Position numbers and translations under genes: made by a program
Notes under the pieces: model-generated
Databases searched by the model: none
Seen by the model: the letters and a program-made list of their open reading frames with translations, nothing else
Told to the model about the DNA's origin: nothing
Shown: piece after piece, positions 8,501 through 17,667 of the stretch
Layout of the letters: every line of letters begins with the position of its first letter
Position numbering within the stretch: the stretch's first letter is position 1
Source: Rhizobium tibeticum
GTDB lineage: Bacteria; Pseudomonadota; Alphaproteobacteria; Rhizobiales; Rhizobiaceae
DNA: 43,462 nt
Direction: 5' to 3'
NCBI RefSeq assembly: GCF_900110205.1
Contig: NZ_FOCV01000039.1
Span: 1 to 43,462 of the forward strand

Positions 8501-9700
8501 CTATTCGGCAATCGTGAACAGCTCGATCGGATCCGCAAAACCCTTCAGACGGTGAAATTTGGTGGAGACAATGTTGTCGGCCCCGGAGCTACGACGGAAC
8601 GTGTCGGACATGAGAATCGACTTTCCGAGCCCCCCGCAGGCAGTCTGTATCCTGCTGAGCAGATTGACGTCCGAACCGATGACCGTGAAATCCAGCCTCC
8701 GTCCGGAGCCGATGTTCCCATAGCTCACCTTGCCATAGTGCAATCCCACTGTTGCATCGACGCGGGCACCGTTCGGTTCGAATCCGGCAAGATTGGCGAA
8801 GATCTCAGCGGTTGCTGCCAACGCGCGTCGACACGCAACCACAGCGTCGGATGTCGGGAAGAATGCGAGTGCCGCATCCCCCATGAACTTCAGCACTTCC
8901 CCACCGTTGCCCGTGATCGCAGGGATCACCGCATCGAAGTAGGCGTTGAGCAGTTCCAGCACCTTTTCGTCAGGCAGACGATTGGAGAGTTCGGTGAATC
9001 CCTTCATGTCGCGAAGCAGAAGTGCTGCTTGCATCGTCTCGATCTCGCCCTGACGGATTTTGCCGGCGAGGATTCGTTGAGCCGTCATCGGCCCGATGTA
9101 CGTATCGAGCAGGGACAGCTCGGCGTGACGCATGACCCGCATTTCGCAGGTATTGCGCAACGAAGGCAGGATCCGCTCGATGACACGGATTTCGGACAGC
9201 GTGAAGCCGCCTGGCCGCTTCGTCCCAAATCCCGCCGCACTCACCGGTCCGTCGACGTTGCAGAGCGGCGCAATCATGAGCTGGACCAAATTTCGTCCCG
9301 CGAACACGTCGATATGCTGCCATGGAGACTGTCGGTCGCCCGCATCAACGATCATCGGCTCACGTGACTCCATCACCTTGACCAGTGGGCTTGAGGCGAA
9401 CTCGACCTTGATCCCGTGATCCCTGTCATGGATCTCGACGGGTTCGGATGGAGCCCATGCGACCGTTCGGCCAAGGATCTCGGGATGAAGGGTCGTCAGA
9501 TGGAGCGTAAGTCTGTCGATCGGGAGGCCGATCTGCCGTAGCCTGAGACCCAGACCCGCAACCAAGCCGGCTTCGTCGATCGAATGGCACTCGTCGCCGG
9601 CGAGCCATTCCAGGACGGCAAGGATGGAGCCAGGATCGACGTTGGGCCCGACGCTCCCGCGGTGTGTCCGGGAAATCGGTTCTCGTGTGATCGTGTTCAT
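8501..9700 (-). CDS. Class III adenylate/guanylate cyclase
   Basis: The N-terminal half (about 1-200) is GAF-like or sensory without a clear motif. The C-terminal half is a class III cyclase catalytic domain. One metal-binding Asp is in LLRDMKGFTELSNRL (near residue 235) and the other in VLKFMGDAALAFFP. The adenine-pocket and transition-state segment reads DFTVIGSDVNLLSRI. It would make cAMP (or cGMP) in the cytoplasm; rhizobia carry many such cyclases. The ATG at 9700 has GGAGATCACC immediately upstream. It is followed by no obvious partner and lies just downstream of the emrAB-like pump on the same strand, 24 bases from the emrB stop, so it may be co-transcribed with that pump. Confidence 0.9.
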   Translation of the reverse strand: MNTITREPISRTHRGSVGPNVDPGSILAVLEWLAGDECHSIDEAGLVAGLGLRLRQIGLPIDRLTLHLTTLHPEILGRTVAWAPSEPVEIHDRDHGIKVEFASSPLVKVMESREPMIVDAGDRQSPWQHIDVFAGRNLVQLMIAPLCNVDGPVSAAGFGTKRPGGFTLSEIRVIERILPSLRNTCEMRVMRHAELSLLDTYIGPMTAQRILAGKIRQGEIETMQAALLLRDMKGFTELSNRLPDEKVLELLNAYFDAVIPAITGNGGEVLKFMGDAALAFFPTSDAVVACRRALAATAEIFANLAGFEPNGARVDATVGLHYGKVSYGNIGSGRRLDFTVIGSDVNLLSRIQTACGGLGKSILMSDTFRRSSGADNIVSTKFHRLKGFADPIELFTIAE

Positions 9701-9724
9701 GGTGATCTCCTTGAGAATTGCTGT

Positions 9725-11344
9725 TCAGTGTGCGCCGCCGCCAGACATCTGGCCGCTTGGCTTTTTGAGGAGAAGCGTTGCGAACAAAGCAACGACGAGA
9801 CCCGCGCCAAGCAGAAAGAACGCATCGCTGAAAGCCATGATGTTGGCCTGCTTACGCACGCTGGACGCGATAGCGACAATGGCTTTATGGGTAGCAGTAG
9901 CCTGGTCGCTGACACCGTGATTCATGAAGTAATTTGTCAGTTTGGCGACGCGATTTCGTGTGGCTTCTTCGAAGATGCTGATCGAGTTCGTGAGGATGTT
10001 CGAATGGAACTGCTCACGCTTCGATATGAAGGTCTGAAGCGAGGCGATTCCAACCGCGCCACCGAGGTTGCGCATCATGTTGAACAGCGCCGATGCGGAG
10101 CCTGCATTCTCCTGTTCGATGCCTGCCGTTGCGACGACCGAGAGCGGCGCGAAGACAAGGGCTTGCCCGATGGCACGGATGACATTCGGCCAGAAAAGCT
10201 GGTCGGCGGCATAGTCGCCAGTCATGTGCACGTTCATGAAATTCGAGGCAGCAAACAGCGCGAAGCCCACGGCGATCAACAACCGGACATCGATCAGCTT
10301 CATCAGCTTGGGAACGAGCGGAATGAGAATAAGCTGCGGGATACCGGTCCAGGCAAGCACCATGCCGATCTGTTCGGAATTGTAGCCCTGGATTCTCGCC
10401 AGATAGATCGGCAGCACGAACGCAGACCCATAGAGCGCGATGCCGAGCATAGTGTTCGCCAAGATACCGAACCCGAAGTTACGGCGCGCGAGGAGCCTCA
10501 GATTCAGAAGCGGGTTAGCGGTCTTGAACTCGATGATCAGGAAAAGCGTCAGAGAGACTGCGGCGACGATCGAGAGCTTGACGATGAACTCGGATCCGAA
10601 CCAATCTTCCTTGTTGCCCTCCTCCAGCACCGTTTGAAGGGCGGCAAGGCCGATCGCCAAAGTGGCGATTCCGGGCCAGTCCCCCTTGGCAAGCAAGCCC
10701 AGGTTCATCGGAGCTTCATCGAGCGATGCCCAGAGCAGAGCGACCATCAGCAGGCCGGGGACGAGGTTCACGTAAAAGATGAATTCCCAGCCGTAATTCT
10801 CTGTCAGGTATCCGCCAATGGTCGGCCCGATGGCGGGAGCGAACGTGGCCGAAAGCGCAAAGAGCGCCAGTCCGATCGGTTGCTTGGGTTTCGGCAGCAG
10901 CGTGATGATGATCGTGAAGGCCATGGGGATCAGGACGCCACCAGCAAAGCCCTGGATGGCACGGAGCACGATCATCTGCTCGAGATTTGCGGCAAACGCG
11001 CAAGCGACCGAAAAGACCAGAAACAAAATGGCGTTGGTCAGAAGGTACTTCCGGAGGGAGAAGACCTGGGCGAGCCAGCCACTGAGGGGTATGACCACGA
11101 TTTCCGCAATGAGATATGAAGTCGAGATCCAGCCGCCGTCATCCTTGCCCGCCCCGATCGCGCCCTGAATGTCTGCGAGCGACGCGTTGACGATCTGGAT
11201 ATTGAGGACGGCCATGAATGCGCCCAAGGTCGATCCGACGACCGCGCACCACATCCGGAGAGGGCTCATCCCGGATGCCGCGGATTGAGACGATGCAGCC
11301 TGCGGCGGCTCTTTGTTGTTCGCTACGAGCTTAAGTGTAGCCAT
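9725..11344 (-). CDS. emrB: MFS multidrug efflux transporter, DHA2 (EmrB/QacA) family
   Basis: A 539-residue protein with about 14 predicted membrane helices. The N-terminal signature is STLGAFMAVLNIQIVNASLA, with GGWISTSYLIAEIVVIPLSG and the motif-C-like segment ATFAPAIGPTIGGYL, all typical of EmrB proton-driven drug exporters. A cytoplasmic or periplasmic stretch (about 455-500) precedes the last helix. It has AGGAG ahead of ATG 11344 and lies 81 bases behind emrA on the same strand. EmrA, EmrB and an outer-membrane channel form a tripartite pump. The substrate is unknown; rhizobial EmrAB systems are associated with plant phenolics. Confidence 0.92.
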   Translation of the reverse strand: MATLKLVANNKEPPQAASSQSAASGMSPLRMWCAVVGSTLGAFMAVLNIQIVNASLADIQGAIGAGKDDGGWISTSYLIAEIVVIPLSGWLAQVFSLRKYLLTNAILFLVFSVACAFAANLEQMIVLRAIQGFAGGVLIPMAFTIIITLLPKPKQPIGLALFALSATFAPAIGPTIGGYLTENYGWEFIFYVNLVPGLLMVALLWASLDEAPMNLGLLAKGDWPGIATLAIGLAALQTVLEEGNKEDWFGSEFIVKLSIVAAVSLTLFLIIEFKTANPLLNLRLLARRNFGFGILANTMLGIALYGSAFVLPIYLARIQGYNSEQIGMVLAWTGIPQLILIPLVPKLMKLIDVRLLIAVGFALFAASNFMNVHMTGDYAADQLFWPNVIRAIGQALVFAPLSVVATAGIEQENAGSASALFNMMRNLGGAVGIASLQTFISKREQFHSNILTNSISIFEEATRNRVAKLTNYFMNHGVSDQATATHKAIVAIASSVRKQANIMAFSDAFFLLGAGLVVALFATLLLKKPSGQMSGGGAH

Positions 11345-11425
11345 AACATTGCTCCTTCCGCAGTTGCGGAATCTTCACCACGGTATTTCTGTGATCGGAA
11401 AAGGGAGACGGTTACCCGCCAGCGC

Positions 11426-12583
11426 CTACTTCGCTTCCGAGAGCCGCGCGAGCCTTGTGTTGATTTCCGGCTCTACGGACATACCGGACCGGAGCTGAGC
11501 CGCGCGGGCTTCGTCATCGATCACGATCTTCACCGGGATTCGCTGGACGATCTTTGTGAAGTTACCCGTCGCATTGTCCGGGGGAAGCAGGGAGAACTCG
11601 AGGCCGCTCGCCGGCGAGACGCTGTCCACGTGCCCTTTCACTTCGAGGCCTGGAAAGCTATCCACCTTGATGTCCACCGGCTGCCCCGCCCGAACGTAGG
11701 TGAGTTGCGTTTCCTTGAAGTTGGCAACGACATAGACCGAATGCAGGGGCACCACCGCCATCAACTGCGTGCCAGCGGTGACATACTGTCCAACGCGGAT
11801 CGAGCGTGCGCCGACTGTTCCGTCGACCGCTGCGACGATATTCGTGTAAGAGAGGTTCAGTTCGGCCTGTTGTGCGGCCGCGGCGGCTCGTTCCCGTTGA
11901 GCGACCGCCTGGTCGCGCTGGCTCTTTAGAACCGGCACCCTGTCGCGCGCGGCAATCAACGCAGCCTGGTCGCGTTGGACTGCGGCTGTCGCCTGATCCA
12001 TCAGAGAGTGGCTCTGTTCCGCGCGCGACTGCGTCCCCGCCCCGGTACTGATCAGGCGCGTATTCCTCTGGGCCTCGGACTTTGCAAAGACAAGCGAAGC
12101 ATTCGATGCATCGACCGACGCCTGAGCCTGACCGATGACCGATCTCTGCAGTTCGATCTGCGCGTCGATATTCGTGATCGCAGCCTCCGACGCCTTCACG
12201 TCGGCCCGCGCCTGATTCAGTGCCGCCTGGAAGTCACGATCGTCGATTCGCGCAAGAACCTGCCCTGCCGTTACGGCGTCGTTGTCATTAACGAGCACCT
12301 CCTTGACGTAGCCGGCCACCTTCGGAGCAACCGTCGTGTAGTCTGCCTTTACATAGGCGTTATCAGTGGACTCGATAAATCGGCCGACGGTCCAGTAGTG
12401 GTGGCCGAAGTGGACGCCATACGCCCCTCCGGCTAACAGGACTAAGGCAAGCGCACCCTTCTTGACGGCAGATTTCCGGCGGGGAGCGGCAACAGGCGCG
12501 GACGCGACCTGTTCGGCGGGATCGTCTCCGTTTATGCCCGGATTCGTGGACTCGAATTCTTCCTTACGGGGTAGTTCAACCAT
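11426..12583 (-). CDS. emrA: EmrA-type membrane fusion protein of the MFS pump
   Basis: This 385-residue HlyD/EmrA adaptor has a cytoplasmic N-terminus (1-40), one membrane helix (GALALVLLAGGAYGVHFG), the EmrA signature STDNAYVKADYTTVAPKVAG (lipoyl half), a coiled-coil hairpin (about 105-220) and the second lipoyl half with a beta-barrel (SYTNIVAAVDGTVGARSIRV onward). ATG 12583 follows GGAGATTGCA. It is the first gene of the pump operon. About 90 bases upstream a large perfect palindrome overlaps a GATAAT -10-like element, so it is probably repressed by a TetR-type protein that is not encoded next to it. Confidence 0.92.
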   Translation of the reverse strand: MVELPRKEEFESTNPGINGDDPAEQVASAPVAAPRRKSAVKKGALALVLLAGGAYGVHFGHHYWTVGRFIESTDNAYVKADYTTVAPKVAGYVKEVLVNDNDAVTAGQVLARIDDRDFQAALNQARADVKASEAAITNIDAQIELQRSVIGQAQASVDASNASLVFAKSEAQRNTRLISTGAGTQSRAEQSHSLMDQATAAVQRDQAALIAARDRVPVLKSQRDQAVAQRERAAAAAQQAELNLSYTNIVAAVDGTVGARSIRVGQYVTAGTQLMAVVPLHSVYVVANFKETQLTYVRAGQPVDIKVDSFPGLEVKGHVDSVSPASGLEFSLLPPDNATGNFTKIVQRIPVKIVIDDEARAAQLRSGMSVEPEINTRLARLSEAK

Positions 12584-12674
12584 TGCAATCTCCTGCGATC
12601 ATCCCTCGCGAGCAATCTCTCAGGTCCTAAGTGCCCTATATCGCAGCCGTTGATAATTCCCCTATCGCTTTAAA

Positions 12675-12699
12675 GATTATCCACTCAGAGTGGATAATC
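12675..12699. promoter_or_regulatory. Perfect 11-bp inverted repeat, probable operator of emrAB
   Basis: GATTATCCACT (12675-12685) and AGTGGATAATC (12689-12699) are exact inverted repeats around CAG. Reading toward emrA, the second arm contains GATAAT, a good -10 match, so a bound repressor would block the promoter. Size and symmetry suit a TetR-family dimer. The regulator that normally accompanies such pumps is missing from the neighbourhood. Confidence 0.65.
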
Positions 12700-12937
12700 C
12701 TCGGAGGCCGAACCAGGCTGATGAAAAGGGCCGTCGTCTAAAGGCTGGCTGATCTCGAACAGATGCACCCGCGCTGCCCGAGTACAAGCCGGCGCGGCGC
12801 GGGCGCGAGATGATCCGACCTCCTAGCGGTACTGAAAACCGAGGTCTACGTCGGCGAGGATACAGGCGGTGAGGCAGCGATCGACTAGCTGTTCAAACGC
12901 ATGCAGTCGTCTAGTTCGGCCCTAACCCAATAAGCGG
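12700..12937 (+). other. Non-coding stretch with a possible decayed gene remnant
   Basis: Between the emrAB operator and the metallo-hydrolase stop there is no intact gene. One plus-strand frame, from about 12830 to 12932, reads VLKTEVYVGEDTGGEAAID, a stop, then LFKRMQSSSSALTQ and a stop. Its residue composition looks coding-like. It could be the remains of the regulator gene expected opposite emrAB, but the family cannot be recognised. Confidence 0.25.
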
Positions 12938-13903
12938 TCAGTAGTCCCAGAAGACCGGCACCGAACGAAAGTGGTCGCCGGTGACCGCCACATGGCCGAC
13001 GGAGGGGAACGGCAGATGAGTGGCCACCAGCAGTTCCCCGTTCGCCGCCAACTCCCGCAAGAGACGCACCCGGACGCGGGCTGCCTCCTCGGGGTCATGT
13101 TCGAAGCCGTTGTACCAGTCGGGGTGTTCGAACCCGACCGCGAACACGGCGTCGCCGGCGAAGGTCAGTCGTTCGCCGCCGGACACCAGGCGGACCACGC
13201 TGTGGCCTGGGGTGTGGCCGCCGGTGCGATGGACGACTACCCCCGGTGCCACCTCGTATTCCTCATCGAATAGCCGTAGCTGACCACGGTACTCCTTCGA
13301 GAACTGCTTGGCGGCCGCCCGAAGCGCGTCCGGGAACCCCGGCGGCATGGAGACGTGAGAAAAATCGGGAGCCTCCCAGAACTTGATTTCGGCGGCCGCC
13401 ACGTGGATGCGCAGGTCCGGACGCAGGCTATCCTTCACCCCGTCGATGAGCAGCCCGCCGATGTGGTCCATGTGCAAGTGGGTAAGCACCACGTCGGTCA
13501 CGGACGCAAGATCGATGCCGGCGGCCTCAAGCCGCTTGATCAACTGCCCGGCCCGCGGCAAGTTCAGGTCCGGGTCCAACCCTAGCCCAGCGTCGATGAG
13601 TATGGTCTGCTCGCCGCTGCGCACCACGACCACGTTCAGCGCCCAATCATAAGCGTCCGGCGGCAGGAACATGTCGTCCAGCCAGGCGGCCCGGTCCGCG
13701 GCGTCGGCATTGTGTCCCAACATCTTGGTTGGCAGCGGCAGCACCCCGTCGCTGACCACCAGGACATCGATTTCGCCGATCCGCAGCGCGTAGCGCGATG
13801 GAACCAACTCGCCAGTTCCTGGCTTGCCGAGATGAAAGGTGTTTTCCAAGCCGCTATTTGGCTGCTGCGGATTCATACGGGGTTTTGTTTCTGCCTGCGA
13901 CAT
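12938..13903 (-). CDS. Metallo-beta-lactamase-fold hydrolase (possible lactonase or esterase)
   Basis: A 321-residue MBL-fold enzyme. The zinc-binding signature is THLHMDHIGG (His142, His144, Asp146, His147), with further ligands in GGHTPGHS, FAGDAVF and ATHLPFPSVGH, so a two-zinc site looks complete. The N-terminal 35 residues are polar with no signal peptide, suggesting a cytoplasmic enzyme. AGGAG precedes ATG 13903. The family includes N-acyl-homoserine lactonases, methyl-parathion-type hydrolases and other esterases. A quorum-quenching role is conceivable because a LuxI-type synthase lies 7 kb away, but the sequence does not settle the substrate. Its strong GC bias at third positions, more uniform than its neighbours, hints at separate acquisition. 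Confidence 0.85.
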   Translation of the reverse strand: MSQAETKPRMNPQQPNSGLENTFHLGKPGTGELVPSRYALRIGEIDVLVVSDGVLPLPTKMLGHNADAADRAAWLDDMFLPPDAYDWALNVVVVRSGEQTILIDAGLGLDPDLNLPRAGQLIKRLEAAGIDLASVTDVVLTHLHMDHIGGLLIDGVKDSLRPDLRIHVAAAEIKFWEAPDFSHVSMPPGFPDALRAAAKQFSKEYRGQLRLFDEEYEVAPGVVVHRTGGHTPGHSVVRLVSGGERLTFAGDAVFAVGFEHPDWYNGFEHDPEEAARVRVRLLRELAANGELLVATHLPFPSVGHVAVTGDHFRSVPVFWDY

Positions 13904-14458
13904 GACGCGCTCCTGTTTTGCGTGAAGACCAGCCTGTCACTCTCCACCCGGTAGGACGCTGATGTCACATACCGTCATGGATCCGGCGCTCGAACCTATG
14001 TTTCTGAAGGTGTCGTTTTCGAGCGCTCCTTGGTGGCGGCTCCAGCAACCCTACAACCACCCTCAAACGCCTGTAATCCAAACTTAGGTTTGGGATTGGC
14101 CGCTAGCCACAGGGGCTGGGGCAAGACTAGGATCGGGCGTGCGCTAGCTCCCGTTTGGCGTTGATAGCCAGGCCAATGATGACACGTTTAACAGTTAGGG
14201 CCGAACGAACGCAGGCCTGCGTCAAGATCCCAGGACTGTGCCGACGCATGATGGGAAGCCGGCTTGACCGTGCCGCAGATGTGCGTTTGATTCAGCCGAA
14301 CGACCATCCGGATGACTGGCTACGTCGCCGCGCGCCGGCCGTATCGGCACGGTCATTCCTCGCCTTCCCGGCAGCAAAGGTTTGATGCGGCTAAGCAGCC
14401 ATTTCCGCTGTCCGATCCCGCTAATTTTGTGTAAGTGCCGGGCCGGGAGACACCTCGC
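13904..14458. other. Intergenic stretch without a recognisable gene
   Basis: 555 bases between the hydrolase start and the bgsA stop. It holds the hydrolase promoter region and a small dyad CCAAAC-TTAG-GTTTGG at 14078-14093 with no T-tract. No coding frame with family features was found on either strand. Confidence 0.5.
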
Positions 14459-16474
14459 TCAAAGCGTCCGGGTTCGACCGAAAGTCCGAAGCAGAAGGTT
14501 GATCGAGACCGCGACTTTGTCAATGTCACGAACGTCCTGGGAGTAACGCCCGGTATAAAGCTTGACGATCATCTTATCGCGGGCAGAACCGCTAAGATCG
14601 AAATGGAGGTGCAGGTAGAAGGCCTCCTTGTCGCCCAGGCGAGCAATGCTCCTTCGTCTTTGGGTGACCATCCTTAATTCCGTTTTCAAAGGCGAAAAAC
14701 CCTCGAGCGACAGCGTGACATCGGCGGACGCAAAGCGCGTCTCCGGCGGCACGGCAACGACCGCCTTGTCGAGCGCCAGACTGACCACGCGGCCGGGAAC
14801 GCCGTCGACGTGAACCGCTTCATCAAGTTTGAACGCATCGAAGAGCCGTCGCGGTTTCTCGAAGCAGATCAAGGACGCGATAGCGAGAACGACAATGTTG
14901 ATGCCCGCCCAGCAAGCCGCAATCGGTGAGAACTGCGCCTCGACATGGGAGGTCTCAGGCACAATATTGATGACAAGACCGATGGCCGTCGCCAATATCA
15001 ACACCGCTATCCAGGCAAGGCTGTATCCATCATATCCAATCGCCTCGTTGCCGCTGCCCTTCGGGGTCACCCTGAACGGTTTGCCGAAAGGACGCACCAC
15101 ACTGGAAATGACGGTTGGCAACATCCGAAACGTCGCAAAAGCTCCGACTGCGCTCGATACGACGGGCAAATACCGCGTCGGTGTTATCCAGAGCATCAAA
15201 AGAAAATAGGCCGTCAGCAACGGCACCTGATTGGAAATATAGTCCGCAGCGTTGGTGAAGTAGAGCGGCAGCAAGCCGAACCAGAGATATACGATCGGGA
15301 TGATCAATATCGTAAAGCGCACCAGATACTGCACCAACCACGACAGCGGAAGGAACATGATGCGTTGAAAAAGTGACAGACCAGGGCCGCGCAGCGGGCC
15401 GTTGTGAAGATAGAGTGTTTGAATTCCGCCCTGGCACCAGCGCTCGCGCTGTACGAAATAGCCAGTCAAATTCTCAGCGGCCAATCCCATCGACAGGCGC
15501 TCATTTAGGTAGCGGGTCTTGTAACCCTTGTTGAGCAGGGAAAGGGTGGTCAACAGATCCTCTGTGATGGATTCCGTCGGAAAACCCCCAATCTCATCGA
15601 TCGCCTTGCGTCGCGCGATCGAGCATGACCCACAGCAGAAACTGACATCCCAGATATCTCGGCTCGGTGCAATTTCATCAAAGAACAAACGCTGCTCGTC
15701 CGGCCAGATATTTTCCAGACCGAGATTTGACTGCACCGGATCGGTATTGAAGAAATGCTGCGGCGTTTGGACGATGCCGATGGTCGATTCGGAAAAGAAG
15801 GGCAGCGTGCGGCGCAGGAAGTGACGATAGGGCACGAAGTCAGCATCGAATATCGCGATGAAGTCGCCGGAGCTGACCTTCAGACCGTTGTTCATGTTGC
15901 CGGCTTTGGCATGGCTGTTGTCAGGCCGTGTGACATGGATTGCTCCCCTCTCCTTGCAGTACGCCTTGAGCCAATCACGACGCTGATCGTCGAGCACGTA
16001 GACTTTCAGCTTGTCTTGCGGATAATCGAGCGCAAGCGCCCCAATGATCGTCCGTTCCAGGACGTCGAGCGGCTCGTTATAGGTTGGAATGAACACATCC
16101 ACCGTGGGCAATTCATCCTCGTCGCCTCTAAAGAAGTCTCGCGCGAGCCCGTCCGCTTCTGCGCTCCGGTCCACATATCGACTCATCAAGACCAGGAAGA
16201 GGACGACTTCAAAGAATGCGAGAATTTCTACGATGAACAGAAACCAGACCCAGTAGAAGTTGAGGCCATCGTTGGGATAAGGGAGTACCGTCTCGAATAA
16301 CCGCCAGAGCAGATAGCGCAATGCGATGGCGCCAACGACAGCGCATGTGATTGCGCGCGTCCAGCTCTGGTTACGCGACCAGTTGAAAGGTCCAAGCAAA
16401 AAGAACCCCAAAACCAAAAACGTCGGCGCCAGTGCTATAAGAGACTGAACCACAGGCCTTCCACCCACTGCCAT
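14459..16474 (-). CDS. bgsA: Membrane glycosyltransferase family 2, mixed-linkage beta-glucan synthase BgsA-like
   Basis: A 671-residue processive GT2 synthase. N-terminal membrane helices (about 10-30, 40-60, 73-97) precede the catalytic domain. It has VLDDQRRDW (160-168), the DAD nucleotide-sugar/metal motif (210-212), TED (304-306) and the processivity motif QRERW (342-346). Four to five membrane helices follow (about 365-400, 405-430, 475-500, 515-535) and then a cytoplasmic C-terminal domain of about 130 residues. Length, architecture and partner match Sinorhizobium meliloti BgsA, which makes a (1,3)(1,4)-beta-glucan when its C-terminal domain binds cyclic-di-GMP; no canonical PilZ RxxxR motif is obvious there. 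It overlaps bgsB by about 40 bases. Curdlan or cellulose synthase is the alternative. Confidence 0.85.
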   Translation of the reverse strand: MAVGGRPVVQSLIALAPTFLVLGFFLLGPFNWSRNQSWTRAITCAVVGAIALRYLLWRLFETVLPYPNDGLNFYWVWFLFIVEILAFFEVVLFLVLMSRYVDRSAEADGLARDFFRGDEDELPTVDVFIPTYNEPLDVLERTIIGALALDYPQDKLKVYVLDDQRRDWLKAYCKERGAIHVTRPDNSHAKAGNMNNGLKVSSGDFIAIFDADFVPYRHFLRRTLPFFSESTIGIVQTPQHFFNTDPVQSNLGLENIWPDEQRLFFDEIAPSRDIWDVSFCCGSCSIARRKAIDEIGGFPTESITEDLLTTLSLLNKGYKTRYLNERLSMGLAAENLTGYFVQRERWCQGGIQTLYLHNGPLRGPGLSLFQRIMFLPLSWLVQYLVRFTILIIPIVYLWFGLLPLYFTNAADYISNQVPLLTAYFLLMLWITPTRYLPVVSSAVGAFATFRMLPTVISSVVRPFGKPFRVTPKGSGNEAIGYDGYSLAWIAVLILATAIGLVINIVPETSHVEAQFSPIAACWAGINIVVLAIASLICFEKPRRLFDAFKLDEAVHVDGVPGRVVSLALDKAVVAVPPETRFASADVTLSLEGFSPLKTELRMVTQRRRSIARLGDKEAFYLHLHFDLSGSARDKMIVKLYTGRYSQDVRDIDKVAVSINLLLRTFGRTRTL

Positions 16475-17667
16475 ATGCCGATGTTAGGTTTGGGCAGGCG
16501 CACCTGAACAGAACGCCCCACCTGGCAAAAGTTCGAAAAATCCGTATTGAGAGCGGAGGGAGCCAGGCCCACACGTATTCGATCGTTGCGTTTGGTTGTT
16601 TCGGGCTGATTGGCTGCCAGTGTGTCCTTCTCGGCGACCGCGGAGCTGCCTCTTACCGATAGGACTACGCCTTTGAAGACGTCACCTGCGCCTAACAAGC
16701 GCACCTCTGCAGCAAGGCCAGGATAAATCTCTTGGTAATCGACTTCCGGAACAAGGATATCGACGAACAGATCGCTGCAATCGAGTATGCGCATCAGTTC
16801 GGTATTGAGGATGACGTTCGAGCCGTTGACGATGTTGCTACTCCACACGACGCCATCGAAAGGCGATGGAACTGATGCCGAAGTGAGACTGCGGACGCGG
16901 TTTTCCTCCTCAATCAGCTGCTTTTGCACCTGTGCGGCCCGAGTTTCGTTTTCGGCGATGCGCGTGTTGAGATCGTTGATACGAACAATCACCTCATCCT
17001 GTCGCTGGCGGGAATAGGGCACGTCGTTCTGGCCGTCACCTAGAACGAAAACACCCTGGCGAACGGCTTCCAGCTTTTGTTCGAGCTGCGCTACTGTCAA
17101 GCCACTGATTTCGAGTTCGCCCCCCGCCGCTTTCCAGGCGGCTCGGGCGGCGTCGACCATCTTGGTGGACAGGATACCCTTCGCCTCAAGCGCCAGCCGG
17201 AGGTCAAAGTCGACTTGCGCGACATTGTCCTGCGCCTCGGAAACCTTGACCCGTTTGTTCAGAATCTCAACTTGCCGCTCCAAGTCGGCAATGGTTGTGC
17301 GCGTAAAGACTTCCATGCGTGCAGCCAACTGATCACGAAGCCGTACAAGCTCATCGCGTTCCCGCTTTAGCGCCGTAGCATGTTCGACAGCAGTCATGTG
17401 GTCGGCCTGCAGCGAAGTCAGTATTGCGCGGTTCACGCGGGCGTTGTGTATGAAGGCGAGCGGCTCTCCTGGCAACACGCGCGCACCAACTTTGGGGGGC
17501 GTTTCTGCGACCTCGCCGTCGATAGGAGCGTTCACGATCGCAAATCGCGCGTTGACTGTACCGTCGAGGCTTGTAAAGCCAGTCAGGCCGGGCAGCATAA
17601 GAATGATCGCAAGCGCGAACAGCGATATGCCGACCAGAATACGGGTGATGCGGTGGTTCCAGATCAT
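16435..17667 (-). CDS. bgsB: HlyD-like membrane fusion protein, BgsB-like partner of the glucan synthase
   Basis: About 410 residues with one N-terminal membrane helix (ILVGISLFALAIILMLPG), a lipoyl-like half (VNAPIDGEVAE), a long coiled coil (about 85-260) and the second lipoyl half with a beta-barrel (VPSPFDGVVWSSNIVNGSNV onward). ATG 17667 is preferred to a TTG two codons earlier because GGA is correctly spaced. It is upstream of and overlaps the synthase gene, the bgsBA order known from S. meliloti, where both are required for mixed-linkage glucan production. It probably helps the polymer cross the periplasm. Confidence 0.82.
   Translation of the reverse strand: MIWNHRITRILVGISLFALAIILMLPGLTGFTSLDGTVNARFAIVNAPIDGEVAETPPKVGARVLPGEPLAFIHNARVNRAILTSLQADHMTAVEHATALKRERDELVRLRDQLAARMEVFTRTTIADLERQVEILNKRVKVSEAQDNVAQVDFDLRLALEAKGILSTKMVDAARAAWKAAGGELEISGLTVAQLEQKLEAVRQGVFVLGDGQNDVPYSRQRQDEVIVRINDLNTRIAENETRAAQVQKQLIEEENRVRSLTSASVPSPFDGVVWSSNIVNGSNVILNTELMRILDCSDLFVDILVPEVDYQEIYPGLAAEVRLLGAGDVFKGVVLSVRGSSAVAEKDTLAANQPETTKRNDRIRVGLAPSALNTDFSNFCQVGRSVQVRLPKPNIGIWQWVEGLWFSLL

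Noticed and set aside
9584..11119. 511-codon plus-strand frame opposite emrB
   Set aside because: Antisense shadow of a membrane transporter; no start signal or domain.
14078..14093. Dyad CCAAAC-TTAG-GTTTGG as a terminator of bgsA
   Set aside because: It is 365 bases past the bgsA stop and has no T-tract.
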